Of a stretch of DNA of 64,000 nt, positions 42,129-50,667 are shown piece after piece. The notes beneath the pieces are model-generated. The model searched no databases. It saw nothing but the letters and a program-made list of their open reading frames with translations, and was not told where the DNA came from. The position numbers and the translations under genes are program-made. Source of the DNA: Agromyces sp. 3263 (GTDB lineage Bacteria; Actinomycetota; Actinomycetes; Actinomycetales; Microbacteriaceae); the NCBI RefSeq assembly GCF_031456545.1, contig NZ_JAVDUV010000001.1:1488001-1552000 (forward strand), given 5' to 3'. How positions within the stretch are numbered: the first letter of the stretch is position 1; each line of letters starts with the position of its first letter.

Positions 42129-45008
42129 ATGTTTGGAAACACCACTCGCGCGCGCAGGCGCGTGGTGGCGACGATTCCCGTGCTCGCACTCGCGGCCGCC
42201 GGCTTGGCGACCATGGGAGCGACCGGGGCATCGGCAGCGCCATCGCACGTCTCCGCGCCGGTGATCAGCGACGACGAGTACTACATGAACTACGTCGCGC
42301 CGAGAGCCGAAGCGGCGTTCGGCACCGACGACGAGGTCGTCGCCGGATCCGTCGCCAAGCGCACCGCGCCCGAGGCCATCGCCGAGGCCGAGGCCATCGA
42401 CGCGAAGTACTCGCAGGGCAACCCGGTGGCGGCGAAGGGGCTCGCGCAGCTCGAGGCCCAGTCGATCGACACCGGCAAGAGCCCTGGGCAGCTCAAGCGC
42501 GAGGGGCGTTCCGACAAGGGCAAGCACAAGAACCCGCACAAGACGCCCGACTACAAGCAGGCCGAGGAGACGCAGGAGGCGAAGCTCCTCACGATCCTCG
42601 TCGAGTTCAACACCGACGCCAACGACGACTTCACGGGCGTGCAGGTTCCGACCGAGTTCGGCTCGACCGAGTGCAAGCCGGGCGAGGTCCAGAACGGCCC
42701 CCTCCACAACAACATCCCGAACCCCGCCGATTACGAGCTCGAGGACAACAACTCGATGTGGGTCTCCGACTTCTCGTCGGAGCACTACAACACCATGCTC
42801 TTCACCGACAAGGGCATCACCGAGCGCGTGCGCAAGGACCTCGTCGGTCCCGACGGCAAGCCCGGCATCGACATCTCGGGCTACACCATGAAGAACATGT
42901 ACGAGGAGATGTCGCACGGCGCCTATACCGTGCACGGCTCCGCGACCCCGTGGGTCACCGTCCCGCACTCCGAGGCGTACTACGGCGCGAGCACCTGCTT
43001 CCTGAACGACGAGGGCGTGTACGAGGCCGGCGCGATCCAGGACATGCAGGGCCACCCCGACAACCCCATCGGCGCGGGCCAGCTCCCCATCGACGCGGTG
43101 ACGGCACTGGCGGCGGCGCAGCCCGACTTCCCGTGGGCCGACTACGACATCGAGGACCAGGGCGACCGCGACGGCGACGGGAACTACCTCGAGCCCGACG
43201 GCGTGATCGACCACGTCGTGCTCGTGCACGCCGGTGAGGACAAGTCGGGCGGCGGCGGTGCAGAGGGCACCTACGCCATCTGGGCGCACTCCTCCGCTGT
43301 CGCGGGCGGCGCTGCCATCCCCGGCACCGACCTCAAGCTCTCGAACTACATCGTGCAGCCCGAGGATTCGGGCGTCGGCGTGTTCGCGCACGAGTACGGC
43401 CACGACCTCGGCCTGCCCGACCTCTACGACACCTCCAACCAGGGCGACTCCGACGTCGACTTCTGGGACCTGATGTCGTCGGGCTCGCACTCCGGACCGA
43501 TCTTCCAGTCGATGCCGACCCACATGGGCCTCTGGGACAAGTGGGTGCTCGGCTGGGCCGACCCCATCCAGATGAACCCCGGTGAAGCTGCCAAGACCAT
43601 CACCGTCGGCCAGAGCTCGCGCCCGATCAAGGGCACCGAGGACGGCGTGAAGATCAACCTGCCCGCCAAGGTCAACGTCATGGCCGAGCCGACCAGCGGC
43701 GAGAACATGTGGTACACCGGCTCCGACCAGGACTGGGGCGACATCCGCATCGTCCGCGACCTCGACGTGCCCGTCGACGCGAAGCTCTGGATGCAGAACA
43801 ACTACGTCATCGAGGAGGACTGGGACTTCGGCTTCGTCGAGGTCTCGACTGACGGCGGCACCACGTGGAGCGAGCTGAAGGTCCTCAACGAGGACGGCAG
43901 CGAGGCCACCACGCCCGACGGCTACGCCGACCCCAACGGCAACATGGCCACCTTCGGCTCGAACGAGGGCGAGGCCAAGCACTACGGCCTCACGGGCACC
44001 TCCGACGGGTGGAAGCACCAGTACGTCGACCTCGCCGCGTACGCCGGCAGCACGGTCAGCCTCCGCCTCCGCCTCGCCACCGACGCCGCCTTCCAGGAGC
44101 GCGGCTGGTTCGTCGACGACTTCGACCTGCAGAGCGCCGGCACCACCGTCTGGTCCGACGATGTCGAGGGCGGTGACAACGGCTGGGAGAAGCAGGTCGA
44201 GACCTTCGCGGCATCGACCGGTCCCGGCTGGCGCATCGACAGCGGCACCTCCACCACCGCCCAGTACTACCTGGTCGAGTGGCGCAACTTCGACGGCTTC
44301 GACGAGGGCCTGAAGTACGGGTACGACACCGTCTACAGCGCCACGGCCGGTGCGTGGAAGGTCGACAAGATCAAGTACAACGCTCCCGGTGCGCTCGTCT
44401 GGTACCGCGACGCGGGCTACGGCAGCACCAACCACGTCGAGTCCAACGAGACGGCGCTCCCGAGCGCCGGCGCCAAGGGCGGCCTGTTGATCGTCGACAG
44501 CCACTTCGACCCGCTGCGCCGTACCGGCGAGGCGGCCGAGATCGACCCCACGGCGACCGACAACATGCCCTCGCGTGCCCAGTCCTCGAACGCGGCGTTC
44601 GGCCTCACCAAGACGTACCCCTTCACGGAGTGCATCACGGGAGCCGACTTCACCGACGAGTACTGCACCGACGTCAAGTCCCAGAAGCCGGTGAGCGTCT
44701 TCACCGACAACCAGGGCTGGGTCCCCGGCATCGAGATCCGCAACGGCGAGGACCTGTACTACCGCTACCGCAACGGTTCGGTCGTCGTGCCCTCGGTCGA
44801 CAACCAGCCGTACTCCACGCGGGTCGTCGACGAGAACGGCACGCCGCTCACCGAGTTCTACGGCTTGGAGGTCATGCCGGGCATGACGCTCGGCTCGGGC
44901 AACCCGGCCGATGCCGGTGTCGGCTACGGCACCGTCGTCGAGGTGAAGAAGGCGGGCAAGAACAACACGTCCGCCCAGATCAAGATCACCCCGCCCGCAG
45001 CGGGCTGA
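42129..45008 (+). CDS. Secreted M6-family metalloprotease, immune-inhibitor-A-like
   Basis: 959 residues. A signal peptide with an Ala-rich core ends at ASA (about residue 36). A propeptide of about 100 charged residues follows. The zinc motif HEYGHDLGLPDLYD begins at His421, the HExxHxxGxxD of M6 peptidases. The C-terminal third has the jelly-roll-like segments of InhA, such as AYAGSTVSLRLRLATDAAFQERGWFVDDF (VEG-like, calcium sites). It should be an extracellular protease degrading large proteins. ATG 42129 follows GGAGGG at good spacing; the longer open frame upstream overlaps the promoter region and is rejected. No sorting signal is seen. Confidence 0.94.
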   Translation: MFGNTTRARRRVVATIPVLALAAAGLATMGATGASAAPSHVSAPVISDDEYYMNYVAPRAEAAFGTDDEVVAGSVAKRTAPEAIAEAEAIDAKYSQGNPVAAKGLAQLEAQSIDTGKSPGQLKREGRSDKGKHKNPHKTPDYKQAEETQEAKLLTILVEFNTDANDDFTGVQVPTEFGSTECKPGEVQNGPLHNNIPNPADYELEDNNSMWVSDFSSEHYNTMLFTDKGITERVRKDLVGPDGKPGIDISGYTMKNMYEEMSHGAYTVHGSATPWVTVPHSEAYYGASTCFLNDEGVYEAGAIQDMQGHPDNPIGAGQLPIDAVTALAAAQPDFPWADYDIEDQGDRDGDGNYLEPDGVIDHVVLVHAGEDKSGGGGAEGTYAIWAHSSAVAGGAAIPGTDLKLSNYIVQPEDSGVGVFAHEYGHDLGLPDLYDTSNQGDSDVDFWDLMSSGSHSGPIFQSMPTHMGLWDKWVLGWADPIQMNPGEAAKTITVGQSSRPIKGTEDGVKINLPAKVNVMAEPTSGENMWYTGSDQDWGDIRIVRDLDVPVDAKLWMQNNYVIEEDWDFGFVEVSTDGGTTWSELKVLNEDGSEATTPDGYADPNGNMATFGSNEGEAKHYGLTGTSDGWKHQYVDLAAYAGSTVSLRLRLATDAAFQERGWFVDDFDLQSAGTTVWSDDVEGGDNGWEKQVETFAASTGPGWRIDSGTSTTAQYYLVEWRNFDGFDEGLKYGYDTVYSATAGAWKVDKIKYNAPGALVWYRDAGYGSTNHVESNETALPSAGAKGGLLIVDSHFDPLRRTGEAAEIDPTATDNMPSRAQSSNAAFGLTKTYPFTECITGADFTDEYCTDVKSQKPVSVFTDNQGWVPGIEIRNGEDLYYRYRNGSVVVPSVDNQPYSTRVVDENGTPLTEFYGLEVMPGMTLGSGNPADAGVGYGTVVEVKKAGKNNTSAQIKITPPAAG

Positions 45009-45022
45009 TCCGATCGCACGAC

Positions 45023-45062
45023 CGGCGAGGCGTCGGCTCCTTCGGGAGTCGGCGCCTCGCCG
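45023..45062 (+). terminator. Terminator after the M6 protease gene
   Basis: Outer 10-bp arms (45023-45032 and 45053-45062), with further inner pairing closing on a TTCG tetraloop at 45041-45044. It starts 15 bases after the stop. Confidence 0.7.
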
Positions 45063-45157
45063 CATTCCTGCGGAGCGCCGGCCGCGGAGGCGCCGACGCG
45101 CGGATGAGCGCTCGTGAACGCTTGGCGGGCGACCCGGCACGTGCAAGGCTGGAGCGC

Positions 45158-46480
45158 ATGACGCATTCGGGGGAACGTCGGGGAAGGGCCGTCGCCACGG
45201 TCGTGGCAGTGGCTGCATTCGCGGGAGCCGCCGTGCTGCTTCCGGGCGCCGCGGTCGCCGCGCCGGGCGACACGATCGGACCGATCAACCCCGTCGCCCA
45301 GCCGCTCGGCAGCCATGCCGCGAACAGCGGCTTCCTCGTGTTCGTCGAGGGCGACGTGGAGTTGAACGCGGACGAAGCCGAGGGCACGCTCGCGCTCGGC
45401 GGGGACCTCAGCTTCCAGACGCCGTACAACATCGCGGCCGGTTCGGTGCCGCCCGGCACCTTCATCGCCCCCGGCGACACCTCGCCGACGTACCTCTACG
45501 TCGGCGGCGGCGTCGCGTTCCCGGACGACGCCGGGGTCGTGCTCAAGGTGCTCAACAACGGCTTCACGAAGATCGCCGACACGACGACCTACGACGCGTT
45601 CGACACCGACCAGAACAACACCGTCGGTCCGCACCACGTCGTGCCGCCCGGGGGTTCGTACGAGACGCAGCCGCGCATCGAGGGCACGATCACGCAGACG
45701 CCGACCTCGATCGAGACGCCGGTGCCCGCCGACCTCATCGACGTCGACGGGGCGTTCGCCCTCTACCGGGACACGACGACCACGCTCAGCCGCTGCGCTC
45801 CGACCATCGACTTCGCCAACCGAGACGATGGCGCACCCCTGACTCCCCCGTATGCCGAGGGGACGGCGGCCCGACTCACCCTCGTGCCCGGCGAGACGAA
45901 CGTCGTCACGCTCGCGGCGGCCGACCTCGATGCCCTGGCCGAGATCACCTTTCCCGACGGCGGCCCGTCGCCCGACACGCCACTGCTGGTGAACGTCACC
46001 GGCACTGCCTTCAGCGGGACCATCCCGAATCTCGCCGGCCTCTCCGGAGCGAATGCGCCGTTCATCCTGTGGAACTTCCCCGAGGCGACCTCGGTGACGG
46101 TCACGGGCGGCGCGACCCTCGAGGGCACGATCTACGCCCCGAACGCCGACGTGAACTGGCAGGTCACGCAGAACATCGAGGGCAACGTCATCGCGGCCTC
46201 GTTCATCCACGGGCAGCCCGCCGCGACGCCGGTCGGCTCGCCGCGCGAGGTCCACAACTTCCCGTTCGCCGCGGAGCTCACCTGTCTCGAGAGCGGTGAC
46301 TCGATTCCACCGGATCCCACGGATCCCCCGACCGATCCGTCGACGCCCCCGGGTCCGACGAACCCCGATCAGGCCCTGCCTGCCACCGGGACGGACGCGT
46401 TCCCCGGCATGGTGGCGGCGGCCGCCCTCGCCGCGGCCGGAGCCGCCGCCACCGCGATCGGATCGCGCCGACGGGCATGA
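45158..46480 (+). CDS. LPXTG-anchored choice-of-anchor A family surface protein
   Basis: 440 residues. A signal peptide ends near AAVAA (about 35). The main domain (about 40-370) is the choice-of-anchor A type: FLVFVEGDVELNADEAEGTLALGGDLSF, PTYLYVGGGVAF, and LEGTIYAPNADVNWQVTQNIEGNVIAASF. A Pro/Asp/Thr spacer (PPDPTDPPTDPSTPP) leads to the sortase signal LPATG (from Leu407), a hydrophobic stretch and RRRA. It should be covalently fixed to peptidoglycan. No sortase gene is in the window. ATG 45158 is set by the signal peptide; it lies just behind the M6 protease gene, past a terminator. Confidence 0.9.
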   Translation: MTHSGERRGRAVATVVAVAAFAGAAVLLPGAAVAAPGDTIGPINPVAQPLGSHAANSGFLVFVEGDVELNADEAEGTLALGGDLSFQTPYNIAAGSVPPGTFIAPGDTSPTYLYVGGGVAFPDDAGVVLKVLNNGFTKIADTTTYDAFDTDQNNTVGPHHVVPPGGSYETQPRIEGTITQTPTSIETPVPADLIDVDGAFALYRDTTTTLSRCAPTIDFANRDDGAPLTPPYAEGTAARLTLVPGETNVVTLAAADLDALAEITFPDGGPSPDTPLLVNVTGTAFSGTIPNLAGLSGANAPFILWNFPEATSVTVTGGATLEGTIYAPNADVNWQVTQNIEGNVIAASFIHGQPAATPVGSPREVHNFPFAAELTCLESGDSIPPDPTDPPTDPSTPPGPTNPDQALPATGTDAFPGMVAAAALAAAGAAATAIGSRRRA

Positions 46481-46510
46481 CGGCCGCTCCACTGGGCGAC
46501 GGAGGCCCGA

Positions 46511-47197
46511 TCAGGCCTGTGGCAGCAGTCCGTCGAGCAGTCGCTCCAGGCCCCACACGAACTGGTCGGTGGAGTTGTGCTGAGCCGCCACGTCGGCGGT
46601 GCGTGAGCTGAGGGGGAAGGTGGCGAGGTCCGTCCAGAGCGCCGTGCCCGAGGCATCCGGGAACAGGCCGTCGGTCGGTGCGGCCGCCTCGAGGTCGGCG
46701 TCCTGGTCGGCCGACTCGAGGGCGATCGACCCGAGCGCGAAGACCTGCAGCGCGTAGGCAGCCCGCGCGGCGTCGTCGAGGCCGAGGCCGGCAGCGGTGA
46801 ACGACTCGAGGAGCGTCTCGTTCAGGCGCATCGCGTTCGGCCCGTCGAGCGGGCCGCTCATGATGAGGCCGAGCGCGCCGGCGTGCGCGGTGAGGAGCTC
46901 ACGGAGGCGGAGCGCAAGGGCCACGATGCGCCGGCGGATCGCCGCGGCATCCGGAACGTCGACCGTGTCGGAACCGCCGGCTTCGCGCAGGTCGAGGCGG
47001 GCGAGCAGGTGCTCGATCATGCCGCGGAGCAGTGCGTTCTTGCTGGAGTAGTAGGTATAGAGTGCGGTCGGCGTGATGCCGAGCGAGCCGGCGACGCCCC
47101 GCACGGACACCGCGGCGAAGCCTCTCGTCTCGAGCAGGTCGAAGGCGGCGTCGAGGATCTCGGCGTGGGTGAAGCTGCGGCGGGGTCCGGGTCTCAT
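46511..47197 (-). CDS. TetR-family transcriptional regulator
   Basis: 228 residues from ATG 47197 (MRPGPRRSFTHAE). The helix-turn-helix is ILDAAFDLLETRGFAAVSVRGVAGSLGITPTALYTYYSSKNAL, followed by a C-terminal ligand-binding region of helices. An upstream ATG at 47230 would add eleven residues but would fall inside the operator region, so it is less likely. It is divergent from the SDR gene at 47287 and probably represses both it and itself through two tandem sites in between. Confidence 0.9.
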   Translation of the reverse strand: MRPGPRRSFTHAEILDAAFDLLETRGFAAVSVRGVAGSLGITPTALYTYYSSKNALLRGMIEHLLARLDLREAGGSDTVDVPDAAAIRRRIVALALRLRELLTAHAGALGLIMSGPLDGPNAMRLNETLLESFTAAGLGLDDAARAAYALQVFALGSIALESADQDADLEAAAPTDGLFPDASGTALWTDLATFPLSSRTADVAAQHNSTDQFVWGLERLLDGLLPQA

Positions 47198-47226
47198 GCG
47201 GGTGCGATCTGGCGGTTCATCTCCAC

Positions 47227-47258
47227 ACACCGTACAGTGTTGTAACGCCGAACAGTGT
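47227..47258. promoter_or_regulatory. Tandem TetR operator candidates
   Basis: Two related 14-mers at 47227-47240 (near-palindrome ACACCGTACAGTGT) and 47245-47258 (ACGCCGAACAGTGT), 18 bases apart, so a dimer on each would lie on nearly the same DNA face after about 1.7 turns. They occupy the gap between the TetR and SDR genes. Confidence 0.5.
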
Positions 47259-47286
47259 CCAGAGATATCGCGAGATCAGGAGCACC

Positions 47287-48249
47287 ATGAGCGACCCCCG
47301 CCTGCATGTCGTCTTCGGCTCGGGCCCCGTCGGCCGCGCCACCGCGGTCGCACTGCGCTCCCGCGGGCTCGGCGTGCGCATCGTCAACCGAAGCGGCCGC
47401 AACGCGCTGGGGCCCGATGCCGCAGCGCTGGCCGACGTCGAGGTGATCAGCGGTGATGCCGCGGACGCCGCATTCGCCACCCGCGCGGCCGCCGGCGCGG
47501 CATCCGTCTACCAGACCCTGAACCCCGTCTACCACCGGTGGGCCGAGGACTTCCCGCCGCTGCAGCGCGGCGTGCTCGCGGCCGCGGAGGCGAACGGCGC
47601 GCGCCTCGTGAACATGGACAACGTGTACTCGTACGGCCGCACCGGCGGCAGGCCGCTCACCGAGGAGAGCCCTCAGCAGCCGCACACCCGCAAGGGGCGA
47701 GTGCGGCTCGACATGGCGAACGAGCTGTGGGCGGCGCACCGCGAGGGGCGCGTCGAGGTCGTGAGCGGCCGGGCGTCCGACTACTACGGGCCGGGTGCGG
47801 GTATCGCGTCGCCCATCGGCGACCGAGTGCTCGACGCGGTGGCCGCCGGCAAGCGCGTCGACCTGTTCGGTGATCCCGGCCTGGTGCACAGCTACACGTA
47901 CCTGCCCGACATCGGCGAGGGCCTCGCCGTGCTCGGCACGGCGGACGGCGTGAGCGGATCCGCCTGGCACCTGCCGAACGACCCGCAGCCGTGGACGAGT
48001 CGCGCGATGGTCGAGGAGTTCTTCCGGCTCGCCGGCACCGAGCCGCGCATCGGACGCCTGCCGAAGGTCGCGTTGCGCGCCGTCGGCCTCGTCAATCCGA
48101 CCGTTCGGGAGCTCCTCGAGATGGCCTACGAGTTCGAGGAGCCGTTCGTCGTCGACTCGAGTCGCATCGCGGCGCTCGGCGCACGCGCGACTCCGATCGC
48201 CGAGGCGCTCGACCGCACGTTCCAGGCGTACCGGGTCGCGCACGCCTGA
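47287..48249 (+). CDS. NAD-dependent epimerase/dehydratase-like (extended SDR) protein
   Basis: 320 residues. The Rossmann motif is LHVVFGSGPVGRATA (GxGxxG variant). There is no classical YxxxK; the catalytic-like region is MDNVYSYGRTGGRPLTEES, so it may be an atypical SDR of the NmrA or epimerase type. SYTYLPDIGEGLAVLG and WHLPNDPQPWTSR follow in the substrate part. The start has AGGAG six bases upstream. It is controlled most likely by the divergent TetR protein, a common arrangement for detoxifying oxidoreductases. Confidence 0.85.
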   Translation: MSDPRLHVVFGSGPVGRATAVALRSRGLGVRIVNRSGRNALGPDAAALADVEVISGDAADAAFATRAAAGAASVYQTLNPVYHRWAEDFPPLQRGVLAAAEANGARLVNMDNVYSYGRTGGRPLTEESPQQPHTRKGRVRLDMANELWAAHREGRVEVVSGRASDYYGPGAGIASPIGDRVLDAVAAGKRVDLFGDPGLVHSYTYLPDIGEGLAVLGTADGVSGSAWHLPNDPQPWTSRAMVEEFFRLAGTEPRIGRLPKVALRAVGLVNPTVRELLEMAYEFEEPFVVDSSRIAALGARATPIAEALDRTFQAYRVAHA

Positions 48250-48277
48250 CAGGCGACGGCCTGCGGCTCCGACGAGC

Positions 48278-48296
48278 GGCGTCGGACCGAGGTCGG
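48278..48296. terminator. Terminator hairpin between convergent genes
   Basis: 7-bp stem TCCGACG/CGTCGGA with AGCGG loop, between the SDR stop and the monooxygenase stop. Confidence 0.45.
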
Positions 48297-48350
48297 CGAC
48301 GACGCCCGCGTCATGCGCAGGGCGCCGCCGCCGGGTTCGGGCGGTCGGGC

Positions 48351-48704
48351 TCAGCCGAGCCGGGTCAGGAACGTGAGGACCGAGCCGTCCTCCTCGATCA
48401 GGGGCCCGAGCGCCGCATTGAACGGGGCGCCGTACGGGGCGGCGAGATGCTCGGCGAACGCCGCGTCGTCGCGGTAGGCCTCGACGACCACGAAGCCGGT
48501 GCCGATCGGCTCCGGTCCTTCCGTCGCGCCCGACCCCGCCGGAGCAGGACCGACGCGATGCGGCTCGAAGGCGAGGCATCCGGGCTCGTCGCGCACCTTC
48601 GCGGTGAGCGCGAGGAGGAGGCGCTCGACCTCCTCCTCGTGGCCGGGCAGGGCGGTGAACCGGGCCACGAGCTCGACGCGGCCGTCCTCACTCGCCCAGC
48701 TCAT
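48351..48704 (-). CDS. Antibiotic biosynthesis monooxygenase (ABM) domain protein
   Basis: 117-residue small ferredoxin-like fold protein of the quinol-monooxygenase (YgiN-like) type. It reads VELVARFTALPGHEEEVERLLLALTAKVRDEPGCLAFEPHRV, then GFVVVEAYRDDAAFAEHLAAPYGAPF, the usual E-x-Y/W region and helix. It overlaps the fructose-transporter ATPase stop by four bases, so it is the last gene of that operon. Its role there is not obvious; it may be a passenger or act on an oxidised intermediate. Confidence 0.85.
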   Translation of the reverse strand: MSWASEDGRVELVARFTALPGHEEEVERLLLALTAKVRDEPGCLAFEPHRVGPAPAGSGATEGPEPIGTGFVVVEAYRDDAAFAEHLAAPYGAPFNAALGPLIEEDGSVLTFLTRLG

Positions 48705-49507
48705 CCGCGGGCCGCGCCCGTCATGATCGCCACGGCGTCCGTCATGGAGTGCGACTCCGGCGTGATCGTCGCCGCGCGCTTGCCGAGCCGCTGGATGTGG
48801 ATGCGGTCGGCGACCTCGAAGACGTGCGGCATGTTGTGCGAGATGAGGATCACGGGGATGCCGCGCTCGCGCAGGTTCTTGATGAGCTCGAGCACCTGGT
48901 TGGACTCGCGCACGCCGAGCGCCGCGGTGGGCTCGTCGAGCACCACGACCTTCGAGCCGAACGCGGCGGCGCGGGCCACGGCCACGGCCTGGCGCTGCCC
49001 GCCCGAGAGGTTCTCGACCGGCACGGTCACGTCCTGCAGCGTCGAGATGCCGAGCGCGGTGAGCTCGTCCTTCGCCTTCTGCCGCATGCCCTTCTGGTCG
49101 ACGACGCGGAAGACGGAGCCGAGCACGCCCCGCTTGCGCTCCTCGCGACCGAGGAACAGGTTCGCGGCCACGTCGAGCGCCGGCGAGACGGCCAGGTTCT
49201 GGTACACCGTCTCGATGCCCGCGGCCCGAGCGTCCTGCGGGCGCTTGAAGTGCACGGGCTTGCCGTCGAGGAAGATCTCGCCCTCGTCGGGGATCTCGGC
49301 GCCGGTCAGGCACTTGATCAGGGTCGACTTGCCTGCGCCGTTGTCGCCGATCACGGCGAGCACCTCACCCGGGTAGAGGTCGAGGCTCACGCCGTCGAGG
49401 CCGACGACGCGGCCGAACGTCTTCACGAGGCGTCGGGCCCGGAGGATGGGCGTGCGGGTCTCCACGGGCGCGCCGCCCGCGGCATCCGATGCGATGGTGT
49501 CGGTCAT
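48701..49507 (-). CDS. Sugar ABC transporter ATP-binding protein, FrcA-like
   Basis: 268 residues with a single ABC domain, as in the fructose transporter FrcBCA, unlike the double-domain RbsA at 974. Walker A is GDNGAGKST, the signature LSGGQRQ, Walker B VVVLDEPTAAL, and the switch ISHNMPHVFE. It overlaps the permease stop (49504) and the next gene by four bases each. It powers the transporter formed by the permease at 49504 and the binding protein at 50668. Confidence 0.93.
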   Translation of the reverse strand: MTDTIASDAAGGAPVETRTPILRARRLVKTFGRVVGLDGVSLDLYPGEVLAVIGDNGAGKSTLIKCLTGAEIPDEGEIFLDGKPVHFKRPQDARAAGIETVYQNLAVSPALDVAANLFLGREERKRGVLGSVFRVVDQKGMRQKAKDELTALGISTLQDVTVPVENLSGGQRQAVAVARAAAFGSKVVVLDEPTAALGVRESNQVLELIKNLRERGIPVILISHNMPHVFEVADRIHIQRLGKRAATITPESHSMTDAVAIMTGAARG

Positions 49508-50544
49508 TTGCGTACCTTTCGGATCCACTGGTCGACGGAGACGGCGACGATGATGAGCACGCCGACCGCGAAGGTCTGCCAGAGCACGTCGAGCCCGGCG
49601 AGTGAGAGGCCGTTGCGGAAGACGCCCACGATGAGGGCACCGAGCAGCGTGCCCCACACGGTGCCGCGGCCGCCGAAGAGGCTCGTGCCGCCGATGACGA
49701 CGGCCGTGATCGAGTCGAGGTTGAGGTCGGTGCCCGCGTTGGGCGAGGCCGCGTTGGTGCGGCCGATCTGGATCCACGCACCGAGCGCGAGGATGGCGCC
49801 CGCGGCCAGGTACACGCTCATCAGCACGCGGTTCACGCTGATGCCGGCCAGGCGCGCGGACTCCTTGTCGTCGCCCACCGCGTAAACGTGCCGGCCCCAC
49901 GCCGTCTTCGCGAGGATGAAGGAGATGACGACGTAGAGCAGCAGCATCATGACGACGCCGACGGTGAAGTTCACGCCGAGCACGTTGAACGTGTTGCCGG
50001 TCCACGTGAGCAGCGCGGGCATCTCGCCGCCGCGCACGGTGGCGCCGCCCGAGTAGAGCAGCGTCAGCGCGACGAAGATGTTCAGGGTGCCCAGGGTCAC
50101 GATGAACGGCGGCAGCTTGAGCCGGGTGACGAGCGCGCCGTTGAGCGCGCCGGCTGCGAGGCCGACGAGCAGGCCGAGGAACAGGCCGACCGGTGCGGGC
50201 AGTCCGGCCTGCACCGTGGTCTGGGCGATGACCATCGAGCTCAGCACCATCACGGCGCCGACCGAGAGGTCGATGCCCGCGGTGAGGATGATGAGCGTCT
50301 GGGCCACCGCGAGGGTGCCGACCACGGCGACCTGCTGCGTGATGAGCGACAGGTTGGCCGGGTTCAGGAAGCGCTCGTTGAGCAGTCCGAACACGATGAC
50401 GGACAGCACCAGCACGATGGCCGGGCTGATCGCCGGATAGCGGTGCAGCGTGTTGCGGATGCGGCTGAGCGGGGTGGTTCGGTCGAGGAACTCCTCGGCC
50501 AGGTCGAGTGCCGCCGTCGGCGGCTCGGTCGTGTGCTGACTCAC
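49504..50544 (-). CDS. Sugar ABC transporter permease, FrcC/RbsC-like
   Basis: 346-residue membrane protein of the BPD_transp_2 family. The signature region is ILTAGIDLSVGAVMVLS, later ITAVVIGGTSLFGGRGTVWGTL. GTG 50544 is chosen over upstream codons because GGAG lies seven bases before it and the leader hairpins stay outside the gene. It carries the sugar across the membrane with the FrcA-like ATPase. Confidence 0.92.
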   Translation of the reverse strand: MSQHTTEPPTAALDLAEEFLDRTTPLSRIRNTLHRYPAISPAIVLVLSVIVFGLLNERFLNPANLSLITQQVAVVGTLAVAQTLIILTAGIDLSVGAVMVLSSMVIAQTTVQAGLPAPVGLFLGLLVGLAAGALNGALVTRLKLPPFIVTLGTLNIFVALTLLYSGGATVRGGEMPALLTWTGNTFNVLGVNFTVGVVMMLLLYVVISFILAKTAWGRHVYAVGDDKESARLAGISVNRVLMSVYLAAGAILALGAWIQIGRTNAASPNAGTDLNLDSITAVVIGGTSLFGGRGTVWGTLLGALIVGVFRNGLSLAGLDVLWQTFAVGVLIIVAVSVDQWIRKVRK

Positions 50545-50570
50545 GTGAAATCTCCGATGTTGGGTGGTGC

Positions 50571-50647
50571 GGTGGTGCGGCCCCGGTTGGTGTCGACGGA
50601 TGCCCCGGGCGCGAGCTCGCGGCATCCGTCGCCGACGCCGCACCACC
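50571..50647 (-). terminator. Nested double hairpin between binding-protein and permease genes
   Basis: Outer 11-bp arms (50571-50581 with 50637-50647) enclose an inner 11-bp pair (50594-50604 with 50621-50631). All pairs are perfect. As in the first sugar locus, it separates the binding-protein gene from the genes after it and could damp downstream expression. Confidence 0.6.
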
Positions 50648-50667
50648 TCACGGTGCGGTGCGGGGCA

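Noticed and set aside
42099..45218. A 1039-residue open frame on the reverse strand opposite the M6 protease gene
   Set aside because: It is the antisense shadow of a high-GC gene with strong codon bias. Its protein is low complexity (Val/Arg/Gly/Asp) with no recognisable motif, while the forward frame has a signal peptide and an HExxH motif.
46481..46510. AGGCC/GGCCT pairing between the LPXTG and TetR genes considered as a terminator
   Set aside because: Only five base pairs in a very GC-rich context.
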